From contig NC_065886.2 in NCBI RefSeq assembly GCF_932274485.2, forward strand, positions 33,591,501 to 33,655,500: a stretch of 64,000 bases of DNA, written 5' to 3'. The notes under the pieces are model-generated. The model saw only the letters and a program-made list of their open reading frames with translations, did no database searches and was not told the origin of the DNA. The translations under genes were made by a program, and so were the position numbers. The stretch comes from Patella vulgata (lineage: Eukaryota > Mollusca > Gastropoda > Patellidae). Position 1 is the stretch's first letter. Each line of letters starts with the position of its first letter. Below, in pieces: positions 44,590 through 56,376 of the stretch.

Positions 44590-44715
44590 TCTCCACAGTG
44601 GCTCAGTGGGTAAGACTGTAAGGTGCTAGCTCACTAACCAGGATGACCCTCTGACCTTTTTGGGGTGATTTCCCTTTGTCAGTGGATGCAGTACAATGGG
44701 CCTGCATGGGCGTAC
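44590..44715 (+). mobile_element. SINE family B head fragment
   Basis: CACAGTGGCTCAGTGGGTAA to GTCAGTGGATGCAGTACAAT; truncated before a G run at 44722. Confidence 0.7.
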
Positions 44716-44934
44716 GAGCTGGGGGGGGGGGGGGCTGGGGCACCAAATGCTGGGAAAATTTGGGCACACAATTGTACTTTCTAAAAGTTGTATAAAAAAA
44801 TATTGTGTTCTTGAATGTGTCCAATTTAACAGCAAATTTATTATTATTAGGTAACATACTAAGAACCTAACTACATTTTTGGGGCACCCACCACCACCGC
44901 CCCCCCCCCCCAGTCAAAAATTTCTAGTCTTTCG

Positions 44935-45180
44935 GAAATGGGGTTTAACTCCACTTGACACAAACTAGGTAATTTCGGGACGAACATATGGTTCAAATTT
45001 ATTTCAATAATTCGCTTTTACATAGTGGTCTTTGGCTATGGGAGGAAACAGGAGGCCCCGGTGAAAATCCACAAGGTTAAGCAGGCGATTCTACCCCTTG
45101 TCACGTACAAGCAGGGAATCAAATCCACACCACTTGATTCAACGACAGACCTTCTGATCTATTCACCCCCCCCCCCCACA
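44935..45180 (-). mobile_element. SINE family A copy
   Basis: AAATGGGGTTTAACTCCACT, CACAAACTAGGTAATTTCGG, ATGGGAGGAAACAGGAGG and CTTGTCACGTACAAGCAGGG, ending in a C run. Confidence 0.85.
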
Positions 45181-45189
45181 CACACACAC

Positions 45190-45909
45190 CCCATTCGATT
45201 AGAACCTAATCTAGCTGTGTCCACATGAATATTATACCCATGGTCTCACTCCCATCAAGTATTTTCTACAAACCCTTTCAAATTTTCACAACCAATAATC
45301 CACCAAACTTTATTATACATGTATTTCCGTTTACTATCGGTACTTGTATAATCCGCTCAGAGTGTTCAGATTTCCATGGAGTGTACATGTATATTGGATA
45401 AAGTCCGTGGTTCTTCACTGGAGAGAGCAGAATTTATATGTAGTCCCACTAAATCCCACGCCAATCCAAAATACATTAAGACCGAAATCATCATTTAATT
45501 ATGACTAAGCATTTTTGATGTACATTGCACATACATGTACATGTAACTTTAAAATTCTAAATTCAAATTCTTGTTACAAAAAATAGCCATATATATACTT
45601 TGTCAAGTTCTTTTCATGAGACAGGAGACAGCCATACACTGTGCCTAGTTATTGTGATGAGACAGAAGGTAGTCATACATACACTTTGACAAATTTGAAC
45701 CAGAATTTTCATTACCTGTTAAATAAGAAATTTTATAAGACCTGGTAGGCCGATCCCTGAATTTATATAAGCTTCCGCTTGTTTTCAAATCCATTATATC
45801 AGTATTGTAAATACTCACGTTGTACTCGAAATAAAAATATTGTTTAAACCAAATTTGAGTAAATTTATTCTGATGTACCTTCAATATATAACCTAAATTA
45901 GAAAACCTT
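45190..45909. other. non-genic sequence
   Basis: Nothing recognised. The 79-codon minus frame at 45645 has no domain. Confidence 0.35.
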
Positions 45910-46283
45910 AAAGATGCATTACATGTATGTTAGAGCTAATCTGCCTATTGCAGGTATCTTTTTTGGGGGGCTTCAAATGTTATATAAATTCTTAATTAGG
46001 CATTTATTCACACGAAAATTATAAGTCCATAATCAATTCTCTTGACCATCAGCTGGCTGTGATATTGAGTGGATTAGAACATTGGCTCCTTTTAATAATT
46101 TAATGTGGCAATGTATAATCAAGACTTGGTTTATTATCATGTACTTGGCAATCAAAACATCTTGTCAAAAATTCTAACATTAATAACTTTGCTCAAAATA
46201 AAGTAATTTGACTGAAATTATATTTTTGAACTATTATAGCAAGAAAGGCCATCTCTTTCTCTAAATCTTACATAATGCATCTT
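45910..46283 (+). mobile_element. MITE family X copy
   Basis: AAAGATGCATTACATGTATG left and AATCTTACATAATGCATCTT right; interior blocks as in the other copies. Confidence 0.8.
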
Positions 46284-47770
46284 AAAACATACAATCACAT
46301 TAGTTCACACACCAGTTGGGTTTAGGATTTTTTGGTAGAAATACTGTAATAGATATGAAATCTAACTATAATTACATATTTCTGATAGTTCTCAGTATTT
46401 TGAAATCTGTGCTATGTATGACTAAAGCTATATTGTGTACACTGTCTTGGGTATAGGTTCTTCAATACCGGTACCGGTAACTAATAAGTTCTTTAAAGTA
46501 GCTAAGTCTCTAACTCAATATCATCCAAAGTCTTTCACATTGAAAACAAGAATTATTTGTCAATTTAAATCAACATTGGTGTTGATATCTTACCGAGAAA
46601 AGATGGGCTTCCGATAGCCAATATTTAAGACAAGATAAACATTTTACCATTGGTACACGAATGTACCATAATGCGTTTCAGCGCCATTTGCAATAAGGGA
46701 CTCAAAGAACGAGGCTAGACATATTCCACAAGTCATGTCAAACGGTGAGGCCATATTCTTATCTGGAGAGCCAGCGCAATAAATGCTATCAGTGTAGACT
46801 GGAATAACCAGGCGCTAGAGATTGCTATTCGATTGAAACTTCTAGCATATTTGGCTGAACATAACTGATTTGAAATTAGAGTAAAAACGGAAACGATTGA
46901 ATGAAAATCAGTTTATATATTTTCATATTACATTATTATATGCCTTGCGGCCCATTTGTGTCAATTTCTAGATCCCAAATATTAGCGATTTAGCTCCTTT
47001 AATCTTTTTATTACTAGTACTTACATGTATGTATGACAATGATAATTCAAATACATAGAATGTACATCACACTTACAGCACAGTGGATGACCCCTGTAGC
47101 TGTTACTTGTCTATCAATGTACATAAGCCTTTTTTATAATGTAACTATTAATCAATGGATAAGCTCAAGTCTTGACATTGAAACAGGTTTATCACTAAAG
47201 AGATTAACATAAATAAACAATAATAGATAAATACTTAAATAATTAGCTTCTACCCTGATTGACATTAACCATGACACATTAATTGCTATCTAAAAGGCTG
47301 CCTGGTCATAAGCCTGCATGGTTATAATATTATTAATAACCTGTTTCATTTTAATTAAGTTCATATAAAATCAAATGATGCAAATGACTTTTGAGCAGTG
47401 ATATTTTTTATCGTGGAGATCTGGTAAAATCATTCTATTAGGTTGATTTGTAATGACTGACTATAGGCAAGCACCCCAGTTATTATTTGAAAGTGATATT
47501 GCTAAGGAAAGTCAAACAATCTTACTGGAGTTGTTCCCCCTTAGTAAATAAATCAGATGAAATACGTTATCAGAGAGTAGTTAAAAATCTAAGAAATTTA
47601 AGTCAAGAGTTTATGATGGATTTCATTCACATAAAATTTCAGTTAGGAATAACAACTCACAAATTAAATAGCCTTGAGTTGTAGCGACTTACGAGTCAAT
47701 GTGATGATCAGAGAATCATTTGCTTGATTAATATTAGAGAGAATCCGAAACAATACGTTGGTCAGTAATA
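46284..47770. other. non-genic sequence
   Basis: No supported gene. The frame at 47487 is AT-rich without a domain. Confidence 0.35.
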
Positions 47771-47774
47771 AACA

Positions 47775-48135
47775 CAGAGAGAGAAATGGGGTTTAACGTC
47801 CACTCGACACAAACTAGTTCATTTTGGGACTACCACATGGTTTAATTTTATTTTAATAATTTGATTGCGGGAAGGGGTCTTTAGCAGTGTCCACTCGACA
47901 CAAACTAGGTCATTTTGGGACTAACACATGGTTCAATTTTATTTCAATAATTCGCTTGCATGCAGGGGTCTTTAGCAGTGGGAGGAAACCAGAGGACCCG
48001 GAGAAAACCCCTGAGGTTAGACAGGCGACCCTACTCCTTGTCACGTACAACCGGGGAATTGAAACCCTGCCAACTGACTCAATGACAGACCGTATGATAC
48101 AGCGCGCACGTGCTAACCATTCGGCCATCCAAGTA
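47775..48135 (-). mobile_element. SINE family A with duplicated 3' part
   Basis: GAGAGAGAAATGGGGTTTAA to GGGGTCTTTAGCAGTG is followed at once by a second CCACTCGACACAAACTAGGT and then a complete core and head (GCTAACCATTCGGCCATCC). Confidence 0.85.
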
Positions 48136-48139
48136 CATA

Positions 48140-48250
48140 CGGAAAATCTGCACAATTACCGTCACAACACACTGTATACACGTCTTTATTAGCCCGGCGG
48201 GTGCAGAAACGTAGGATGTTAAACCCCGATTTCATTTCATTTTATTTATT
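48140..48250 (+). mobile_element. SINE family B tail abutting family A head
   Basis: CAACACACTGTATACACGTC, TTTATTAGCCCGGCGGGTGC and GATGTTAAACCCCGATTTCA. It joins the preceding family A copy with almost no gap. Confidence 0.75.
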
Positions 48251-48317
48251 CATATTGAAATTATTGTTTCTTGTTTATCCAATTGTGATTTTTTAATGTA
48301 TCTTAAATTCGAGGGAA

Positions 48318-48530
48318 GATAGAGAGAAATGGGGTTTAACATCCACTAGACACAAACCAGGTCATTTCGTGACTAATATATGGTTTAATTTTAATTCAAC
48401 TATTTGCTTTGCAGGTAGCGAGGAATCAGAGTAAAACCCACGGGGTTGGACAGGCGACCCAACTCCTTGTCACGTACAAGTGTGGGATCGAAACCAGGCT
48501 ACTTGACTCAATAACAGCCCTAATAAACTA
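48318..48530 (-). mobile_element. SINE family A copy, core shortened
   Basis: GAGAGAAATGGGGTTTAACA, CACAAACCAGGTCATTTCGT, GGTTGGACAGGCGACCC, CTTGTCACGTACAAGTGTGG. The GGAGGAAACCGGAGG block is deleted. Confidence 0.75.
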
Positions 48531-48539
48531 TTGAGTAAA

Positions 48540-49256
48540 CTTTGTATGGTATAAATATAAATAAATGAACTAAAACTTGGTCTAATTTGTTGCTCGATAC
48601 AAAGAACAGGATGCACTATTTTAACAGGACAATAATAATTAGTCATTATATGGTAGAGAAGCTAATACATGTATAAGATGATGCGAAGCAGATAATTGTA
48701 ACGTACTATGAACCCACAACGAGGAAGTATGGACAGTAAACGGAAGGAAGAACAGTATTTTGTAGATTTGTGAAGATAAAATAATTTAAATCATGTACAT
48801 GCAAGTAGAAGTATTACATGGCTTCCTGACTTATTAGTAAACCAATTTACTTCCTTAATTGAATTTAAACTTTCACTGGAAATGAAATAAATGAAATGTG
48901 GTTTTGACATCCTACTTAAGTGCTTCAATGAAGATAAGTTGCTATATTTAACATCCTATTCCTAATCTACAGGCTAACGAAGATAAAAATACACTACGTA
49001 GTCACATAGTGTGCTATAAGGTAATTTTGACTAGGTACTAAGTTGAAGTCAACCGGATAAAAACTTTGGTCTCGAGAGTACCCACATTTTTTTTAAAAAA
49101 TGATCAAGGGTCATAACTCCGGCAGTAATTATCAGAAAATCAAAAGGCTTCTTTGTCTAATTATGACCTTAAACACTGTATAACTTTAAAGTCATCAAAT
49201 ATTGGATGATGGACAGGGCGATGACAATATATGACCACATTTCAATGTAGGCGTAA
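48540..49256. other. non-genic sequence with a SINE family B scrap
   Basis: TAACATCCTATTC and CACATAGTGTGCTATAAGG near 48940-49020 are diverged family B blocks. Confidence 0.35.
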
Positions 49257-49460
49257 GAAAACAACAATATCCCTTTAATCTGTAATGTCTAAGTCTGAAA
49301 AACAACAATATTCCTTCAACACTTAATGTCTGTAAGTATTCAAAACAATAATATCCCTTATGTAATGTCTATAAGTCTGAAAAACAACAATGTCCATTTG
49401 ATAAAGTTTAATCTGTAATGTCTATAACTAAGGATGTAAAATAGCAATACCCCTTTAACC
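49257..49460. repeat. tandem repeat of about 60 bp, four units
   Basis: AACAACAATATCCCTTTAAT and TGTAATGTCTATAAGTCTGA variants. Confidence 0.7.
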
Positions 49461-49497
49461 TAAAGTACCTTTAACACCATCTTCTCTGACCTACATG

Positions 49498-49887
49498 GGG
49501 GATCACGTGGCTAAGTATATAAGACGCTGGCTCACTAGCCTGGAGGTTGGGTGTTCGATCCCTGCATTAGCCGAGAAAGTTCATCCAGATTTTCCGGCGT
49601 GGTCCCCCCTTGTCAGTGATGCAGGACGGAGGGCCTGACAAGTACAGCTGTCTAGTCCTTCGGATGAGACGAAAAACCGAGGTCCTGTGTATACATTGAA
49701 AAGCACGTAAAAGATCCCTTGGCAGTTGGAATTCGATATAAGAGTAGGCGATAGTGCCGCTGCACGGGCAAAATTTCCCTCATAGTAGTCATAGCACACT
49801 GTATGGCGTATCCCCGTCTTCATTAGCCCAGTACAGGAGCAGAACAGTAGGACGTTAAACCCCATTTCATTTCATTTCATTTCATTT
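49498..49887 (+). mobile_element. SINE family B, complete copy
   Basis: Head AGTATATAAGACGCTGGCTC, B box GGGTGTTCGATCCCTGC, body GACAAGTACAGCTGTCTAGT, CTTGGCAGTTGGAATTCGAT, GCACACTGTATGGCGTATCC and tail GACGTTAAACCCCATTTCAT with repeated ATTTC. About 390 bp; the best reference copy in the window. Confidence 0.92.
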
Positions 49888-50090
49888 TTCTGACCTACAA
49901 TGATTTGACTACATTGTAATTGTAATAATTGGTATATCATTATTTTTCACTCAGTATAAAATCACACTTTATAATAAACACCATTGTGTCCTTTTCCATG
50001 TAGTTCATGACCTTTACCGTAACCTTTACAGCCTGATTTAAATATAATCTCACTACAAATTGGTTTATTAAATTGATAAATTTATTCTGC

Positions 50091-50282
50091 CCTGAACCTC
50101 ACACCCAGTTACATGTCACATGTTTCGAATATCACAATAAGCTGCATGCATGTCTTATGTCCTCATGAACCTTACACCCAGTTACTTGGCTCATGCTCTG
50201 AACCTCACACCCAGGTATATGTCCCATGCCCTGAACCTCACACTCAGTTATATATCCCACGCCCTGAACCTCACACCCAGCT
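50091..50282. repeat. minisatellite CCTGAACCTCACACCCAG, five units
   Basis: Unit of about 30 bp, with TTATATGTCCCATGC-type spacers. The 91-codon frame through it is a repeat artefact. Confidence 0.8.
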
Positions 50283-50880
50283 AGGAACATCCTTGGCCTT
50301 TCATAAAGTCACTTCAACAATCATAACAGATTTCCAAACTATGAGGTCTACAATATGGTTCATTTTTAAATACATGAATATTGGATAGTGTAGTGAATAA
50401 TATTCAAATGTGATAGTAGCTCTTTAAATATCCCCTTTAATTGGTGGATACCCAACAAAAATGTCTGACAAAAAACCACCAATACAACAAACTGGAATAT
50501 TGACCATCAAACATAACTTTATAACAAAAACACAACAATAGCTCGACCAGAATAAACAGATAAATACTCCAAACAACAATCCTACCACTTGACCTTTAAT
50601 AAGGGACAGTGGACAATAGGGGTTAATTCTGCCAGTGTATAAGGTCAGGATGAAGGGGGTGACAATAGGGGTTAATTCTAGTGGTGTATAATGTCAGAAT
50701 GAAAGGGAGGTAATGAGGCAGATAGAGAAATATTTAACAGATAATGATCGGTTATAAAATCACAGTGTTTGTTACTCAATGTTACGTTATCTAGATAACA
50801 GACTGATTGCTGTATCATTATTTATAAATCCTTGGCTTGTACCCAGTCTATGGAAGAATGCAGGGCAACATTAAAATGGG

Positions 50881-51318
50881 CTATACTATATACCGGAAAA
50901 CACCGGAAAACACTGAAAAACAGTGGAAAACAACCAGAAAACTACCGGAAAACACGATGTTATACTGAATACCGGAAACCACGATGTTATACTGAATACC
51001 GGAAACACACTAAATATCGGAAAACACACTAAATACCTGAAACCACCCTAAACAGGTAACCCGGAGAAGGGCTATACTATAAACCGGAAACTAACCCTAA
51101 CCCTAACCCAGGCACACAGAGGACCAGACTCCCGGTTACCTATTTAGGGTGCCAGACTCCCGGTTACCTATTTAGGGTATATTCTGGTATTTAGTGTGTT
51201 TTCCGGTATTTAGTGTTTTTCCGGGTTTTTTTCAGTATTCAGTATAAAATGGTGTTTTCCGGTAGTTTTCCAGTGTATTCCGGTAGTTTTCTGGTGTTTT
51301 CCGGTATATAGTATTGCC
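50881..51318. mobile_element. foldback element of CCGGAAAACA units
   Basis: Flanked by identical 13-bp direct repeats ACATTAAAATGGG (50868-50880 and 51319-51331), probably a target duplication. Inside, TACTATATACCGGAAAACAC at the left is mirrored by GTTTTCCGGTATATAGTA at the right. The arms are tandem CCGGAAAACA variants. Near the middle is CTAACCCTAACCCTAACCC. Confidence 0.75.
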
Positions 51319-51599
51319 ACATTAAAATGGGTTTGTCCTTACATACATCTGTCAATTTAAATATGAGCAATTTTTGCTTAGGTTAAATAGAGTGATAAGC
51401 AATTTAATATGCTTTATAAAAAGATAATTGTGCAAGTAATTAATATATTCAATTTGAGATTGAGAAAAAGGATATCAGTTTCACTGTTTGAAAATATCGT
51501 TTAGATATAAAACTGTACAGCTTTTTTTAGGTCTATTGGTTGGGCTTGTCCACTAAAAAATTCCATTTTTGTCAAAATATATTTCTTTAAATGAAATTA

Positions 51600-51830
51600 A
51601 ATCAAATGGGGATAATTGTCCGGATACGGGACAATTCGTCCCCGGACAACTTGTCCCCTGACAAATCATTCCCGGACAATTCGTCTCTTAGGACTATTCG
51701 TCCCCAGACAATTTGTCCCTGGATAATTAGTCCGGGGATGAATTGTCCTCGGGGAGGAGTCGTCTGTGGACAAATTGTTCAAGGACGAATTGTCCTAGAG
51801 CCTAATTGTCCTACGGTTCTGCTCGGACTG
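51600..51830. repeat. palindromic minisatellite GGACAATTNGTCC
   Basis: About a dozen units of 17-20 bp, each near-palindromic (GGACAATTCGTCCCC, GGACAACTTGTCCCC, GACAATTTGTCCCTGG). It runs directly into the following SINE. Confidence 0.8.
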
Positions 51831-52097
51831 GGCTAATGAAGATGGACATGTGCCATACAGTGTGCTATGAGGGAAATTTTGCCCAGAAAGTGCCACATTG
51901 GCTTACTCTTATTTTGAATTGCAACTGTCAAGGGTTCTTTTACATGCATGCTAGTATATGAGACCTGCACCACTGTCAAGAGGGTATCACACCGGAAAAT
52001 CCCAATGAACTTTCTCGGCCAACATCAGGTTGGAACACAGGACACAGGTTAGCAAGCCAATGTCTTCCTCACTGAGCCACAGCAGCTCCCATTTCTT
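51812..52097 (-). mobile_element. SINE family B copy, nearly complete
   Basis: GCTCGGACTGGGCTAATGAA, CATACAGTGTGCTATGAGGG, AAGGGTTCTTTTACATGCAT, CCGGAAAATCCCAATGAAC and CACTGAGCCACAGCAGCTCC. Confidence 0.85.
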
Positions 52098-52389
52098 TAA
52101 AAGGCATACACAGATTGTGACTGGTCAAATCAACATGTATATCAACTTTCCAATCAATGCACATTTCACTATTTTTGATTCCTTGCACATCTTTTTATGT
52201 TAATCTTGAATCTTTTAAATTCTTATGTCAAACTTGAATCATTTAAAATTTTATGTTAATCTTGAATTGTTTAAAACTGTATGTTTTAAAACTTGATTCG
52301 TTTAAATTTGTATGTTAAAATTGAATTGTTTATAGGTCATGCCTGTTCTCCAATCCCATTTATCTATGAATAAACCATTGTGTCCACCC

Positions 52390-52625
52390 ACAGAGAAATA
52401 GTTGTGGCTTAATGGCCATTCGACACAAACAAGGTTATTTCGGGACTAACATATAGTTCAATTATATTTCAAAAATTCGCTTGAGCGTATTGGGAATTAA
52501 CTGTGGGAGGAAATTGTAGAATCCCTACTCCTTGTCATGTACAAGCGAATAATCGAAACCATGACTCAATGACAAACCTTATGATCCAACACACACAGTT
52601 TAAACCATTCGGCCACCTACTCCAC
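52390..52625 (-). mobile_element. SINE family A copy, diverged
   Basis: CATTCGACACAAACAAGGTT, TTTCGGGACTAACATATAG, CTTGTCATGTACAAGCG and AAACCATTCGGCCACC. Confidence 0.75.
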
Positions 52626-53071
52626 CCTCAAAATGATTGAATATGAGACAATAAATAGTTCCTACTTTATTTGTAAGTTGCAGTCCCCAATATCTCCCAG
52701 TGAAAGACAATATCTGTGTATATGGTTAACTGTACGTGTGTATACAGACTTGGTTTATCATAATGAATTTGGCTTTTAACTCGACTCAATAGAAAAGAAT
52801 TTGAAAAGTTTCCAGAATAAATCAAGAGTCAAGTAGAAGTATTATTACACATGGCATGTAGCCTGTAAAATCTTCTGCCAAATCTTTCTCTTAAAATAAA
52901 TCTTTTATTACTGGAAAGCTCTTATCTTATATTGAAGTTATAATTTAAATCAACAGTCTGTTGCTGTCCTACTCAAATATTTCTCTTCATTTTTAATTGA
53001 ATGTTATACTGTAATATAAATCTTTGCCCTGATACCATGCAAATTTTTCTGAACCCTATGTCTAATGTATG
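52626..53071. other. non-genic sequence
   Basis: Nothing recognised apart from a (GA)n run at the right edge that belongs to the next SINE. Confidence 0.35.
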
Positions 53072-53290
53072 TGTGAGAGAGAGAGAGAGAGAGAGAGATA
53101 AATGTGGTTTAACCTCACTCAACATAAACTAGGTTATTTCCGGAATAATACATTTAGCAGTGCAAGAAAAACGGAGGACCCAGAGGTTGGGCAGGTGATC
53201 CTACTCCTAATGTAGAAGCCTGGGATCGAAACCACATCACTTGACTCAATGACAGACCTTGTGATCTAAAACACCCGCACAACACCATTT
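53072..53290 (-). mobile_element. SINE family A copy with long (GA)n
   Basis: (GA)n then AAATGTGGTTTAACC, ATAAACTAGGTTATTTCCGG, GGATCGAAACCACATCAC and ACTTGACTCAATGACAGACC. Confidence 0.75.
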
Positions 53291-53313
53291 GATAAAAATG
53301 AAATAAAATAAAA

Positions 53314-53640
53314 TGGGCTTTTAATGTCTTACTGTTCTGCTCTGACTGGGCTAATAAAGACTGGCATACACCATGCAGTGTGGTATGAGGGAAATTTTGC
53401 CTGGACAACAACACTTGTCTACTCTTACATCAAATTCCAATTGCCAAGGGTTCATTCACATGCACGCCATACGACTAGATAGCTGTTCTTGTCAGGCCCT
53501 CTGTCCTGCACCAATGACAAGGGGAAACCACACCGGAAAATCCCTATGAATTTCTCGGCCAACATCAGAAGCCAATCGACGTGACCTCTAGGCTGGCGAG
53601 TTGGCATCTTACTCAATTTGCCACTGTGGCTCCCCACTTG
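53314..53640 (-). mobile_element. SINE family B copy, nearly complete
   Basis: AAATGGGCTTTTAATG, TGACTGGGCTAATAAAGACT, CTTGTCAGGCCCTCTGTCCT, CCACACCGGAAAATCCC and TTTGCCACTGTGGCTCCCC. Confidence 0.88.
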
Positions 53641-54135
53641 ATAGAAGTAAAAGAATAATTTAACCAAGATCTGCTGCAGTAACAGAATGTAATCACAAGA
53701 AATAGAGAGAGAAAGAATGTTTATTAAAGCTAGATCGATCGACTGTACAAAAAAACATTTAACAATGTGAAAAGGTTAAGTTATTTAAGAGTGTTATAAT
53801 TGAAGCAAAATTACCATAAACAAACTATTCGCATGGTTCAGTAGTCTATACAATCTTGCCAAATTATTCACAAAATTGAACAACATGAGGGCGAGTGAAT
53901 GGTCGAGTGATCTAATTTGTGCACTTTAGATTATAAGGCCTGTCACTGAGTCAAGAGAAATTGTGTTTGAATAGATAAGATAAGATGTTTATTGCATCAA
54001 AAGGACAGCATGCATACATGTACATATACACTTAGTCATTTAATAATACATATTACATAAGACAATTACACATACAACACATGAACATTGAACACACAAG
54101 TAATGCATTCATACACACAATGTATACGTCTAAAG

Positions 54136-55981
54136 CTTTGCTTCTTAACCGGGGTCCGTGTGCACCCACAGGAGTGAATTCAAAATGCTTGGGGGTGAAA
54201 ATTGGAACCAGCGGCTGCCAGGCAGGATACGCCCACATTTTCGAGAGATGGATAGAGAACAAGCTAACAAGAAAGTGATTTTTCCTACAATCAAGGGCCA
54301 TAATTCAGGAAATTACAATTCAATATGCGTGAATATCGAAAGGAACCGAGATCTTTGGATTATCAACTTAGATTTTTACGCTATTTGAGAACGAACGACA
54401 GCCATTTTGTCTGTCAATTTTGGGCCGATTTTCACGAAATTCGAACTCAGCCATCCTTAGGGTGTAACGGTGATATAATTGAACGCTTTTTTAAATCGGA
54501 TAAAAATTATGACCTCTATAGGGTCCACAAGCTAAAAACACGATTTTTGGTACAATCAGGGGCCATAATTCAGGAAGTTACGGTCCGATATGCGCGAATA
54601 TTGAAAGGAACCGAGATCTTTGGATTATCAACTTAGATTTCAAGTTTCAACAAAATCGGATAAAAATTGTGACCTCTATAGTGTCCACAACATTGATATA
54701 CCATATTTTTACGCTATTTGAGAACGAACGGCGGCCATTTTGTCTGTCAATTTCAGGCCGATATTCACGAAATTCGAACTCAGCCATCCTTAGGGTGTAA
54801 CGGTGATATAATTGAACGCTTTTTTAAATCGGATAAAAATTATGACCTCTATAGGGTCCACAAGCTAAAAACACGATTTTTGGTACAATCAGGGGCCATA
54901 ATTCAGGAAGTTACGGTCCGATATGCGCGAATATTGAAAGGAACCGAGATCTTTGGATTATCAACTTAGATTTCAAGTTTCAACAAAATCGGATAAAAAT
55001 TGTGACCTCTATAGTGTCCACAACATTGATATACCATATTTTTACGCTATTTGAGAACGAACGGCGGCCATTTTGTCTGTCAATTTCGGGCCGATATTCA
55101 CGAAATTCAAACTCAGCCATCCTTAGGGTGTAACGGTGATATAATTGAACGTTTTTTTAAATCGGATAAAAATTATGACCTCTATAGGATCCACAAGCTA
55201 AATACACGATTTTTGGTACAATCAGGGGCCATAATTCAGGAAGTTACAATCCGATATGCGCGAATATCGAAAGGAACCGAGATCTTTTGGAGATAAACCT
55301 ATATTTCAAGTTTCGTCAAAATCGGATAAGAATTGTGACCTGTAGAGTGTCCACAAACAAATTGTGGACGTCCGGACGGACAGGAGCGACGGCATAATAC
55401 GTCTACATGAAAATGTGGGCGTATAAAAAGGGGGAATTGGGGGTGAATTATACACAAAGGGGTGAATTTTGTGAATTGGGGGGGAATTTGCATGAATTGA
55501 GTTTTCAGACTCCTGACCGGGAGCCATCAGTCAGAATGTTACGGACCACAAACCCACGTAGTCATTGGTCGGAAACTAAATGACTGACTAGCACTAGCAT
55601 AATTAATTTTGACACTGAGCATAATGGCGCTTATTCTATCTCGCTGTACTGTTGATTGTCTGGGAAGTGGGTAACCTAGTCTCATCTCAATGTGAAATAG
55701 ACTATAGACAGCTAGGTAGGATAGATCGTTGATCGCTTAGTTTCTTTTTACACCCAAACTCTACACAGCCTGAATGGCGATTCCCAATTTAATTTCAATC
55801 ACTTGTCTTTAGTATCGGTTGCTCAATTCTCAGTTTCTCCGTGCCAATGTGACAATAATACCTAATTAGCCTGTTTCAGTTTTTAGTTTTTATTAATTTG
55901 ATGTTTTATAGTGCCAGGGGTGAATAGCGGAGAAAATATTTCTCAAGTGGGGAATTGCATCATAAAGGTTGAGAAGCACTG
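54136..55981. mobile_element. hAT-like element with 8-bp target duplication
   Basis: The flanking octamers GTCTAAAG at 54128-54135 and 55982-55989 are identical, the length produced by hAT transposases. The ends are CTTTGCTTCTTAACC on the left and, on the opposite strand, CAGTGCTTCTCAACC on the right, close to the hAT terminus CAGTG-TTCTCAACC. The 1846 bp contain no transposase, but a second complete TIR element at 54227-55424. Confidence 0.8.
54227..55424. mobile_element. TIR element made of 333-bp tandem units, nested
   Basis: Perfect 16-bp TIRs: ATACGCCCACATTTTC at 54227-54242 and its complement at 55409-55424. The interior is an array in which GAGAACGAACG recurs at 54387, 54720 and 55053, an exact 333-bp period, with few differences between units. 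Subterminal GGAGCGACGGCATAATACG is shared with the element at 61757-62606. Open frames of 81-103 codons recur per unit because 333 is a multiple of three; no domain is recognised in them. Confidence 0.85.
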
Positions 55982-55989
55982 GTCTAAAG

Positions 55990-56376
55990 GGATTTTATTA
56001 CATGTAGTTGCCAACAAATTTGATTTAGACCTCTTATCAAAAGCCAAAAACACATATAAAGCCACTGCCTTGGCAATTAATTTTGGTGGGTCTAAGAGAT
56101 TAATAAAATTGTAGGAAAACTCAGGATTTACTGAGAAGGCTGGATATAAATGGGCTTCACATATTTCTTCATACTTGCTACAGTTGGCAAAAAACGTTGC
56201 TTGTTTTCGATCAAGTTCAAGTCACAAAATTTGCATAGACGCTGATCAGCAAGAATTTTGTTTTTTGTATCAGCCCCTCTCTATTTCTAAGTGATGAGTA
56301 CTGAGTCGAAGTGTGGTCATAGCTTTCTTATGATCTCTATTTTTAAAATATGAGTATGTAGAGGTCCATGTTGGGA
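55990..56376. other. non-genic sequence
   Basis: Nothing recognised. Confidence 0.35.

Noticed and set aside
54325-55296. Three similar 81-103 codon frames, considered as a repeated protein
   Set aside because: They follow from a 333-bp tandem period inside a transposon; the peptide has no recognised domain and no start context.
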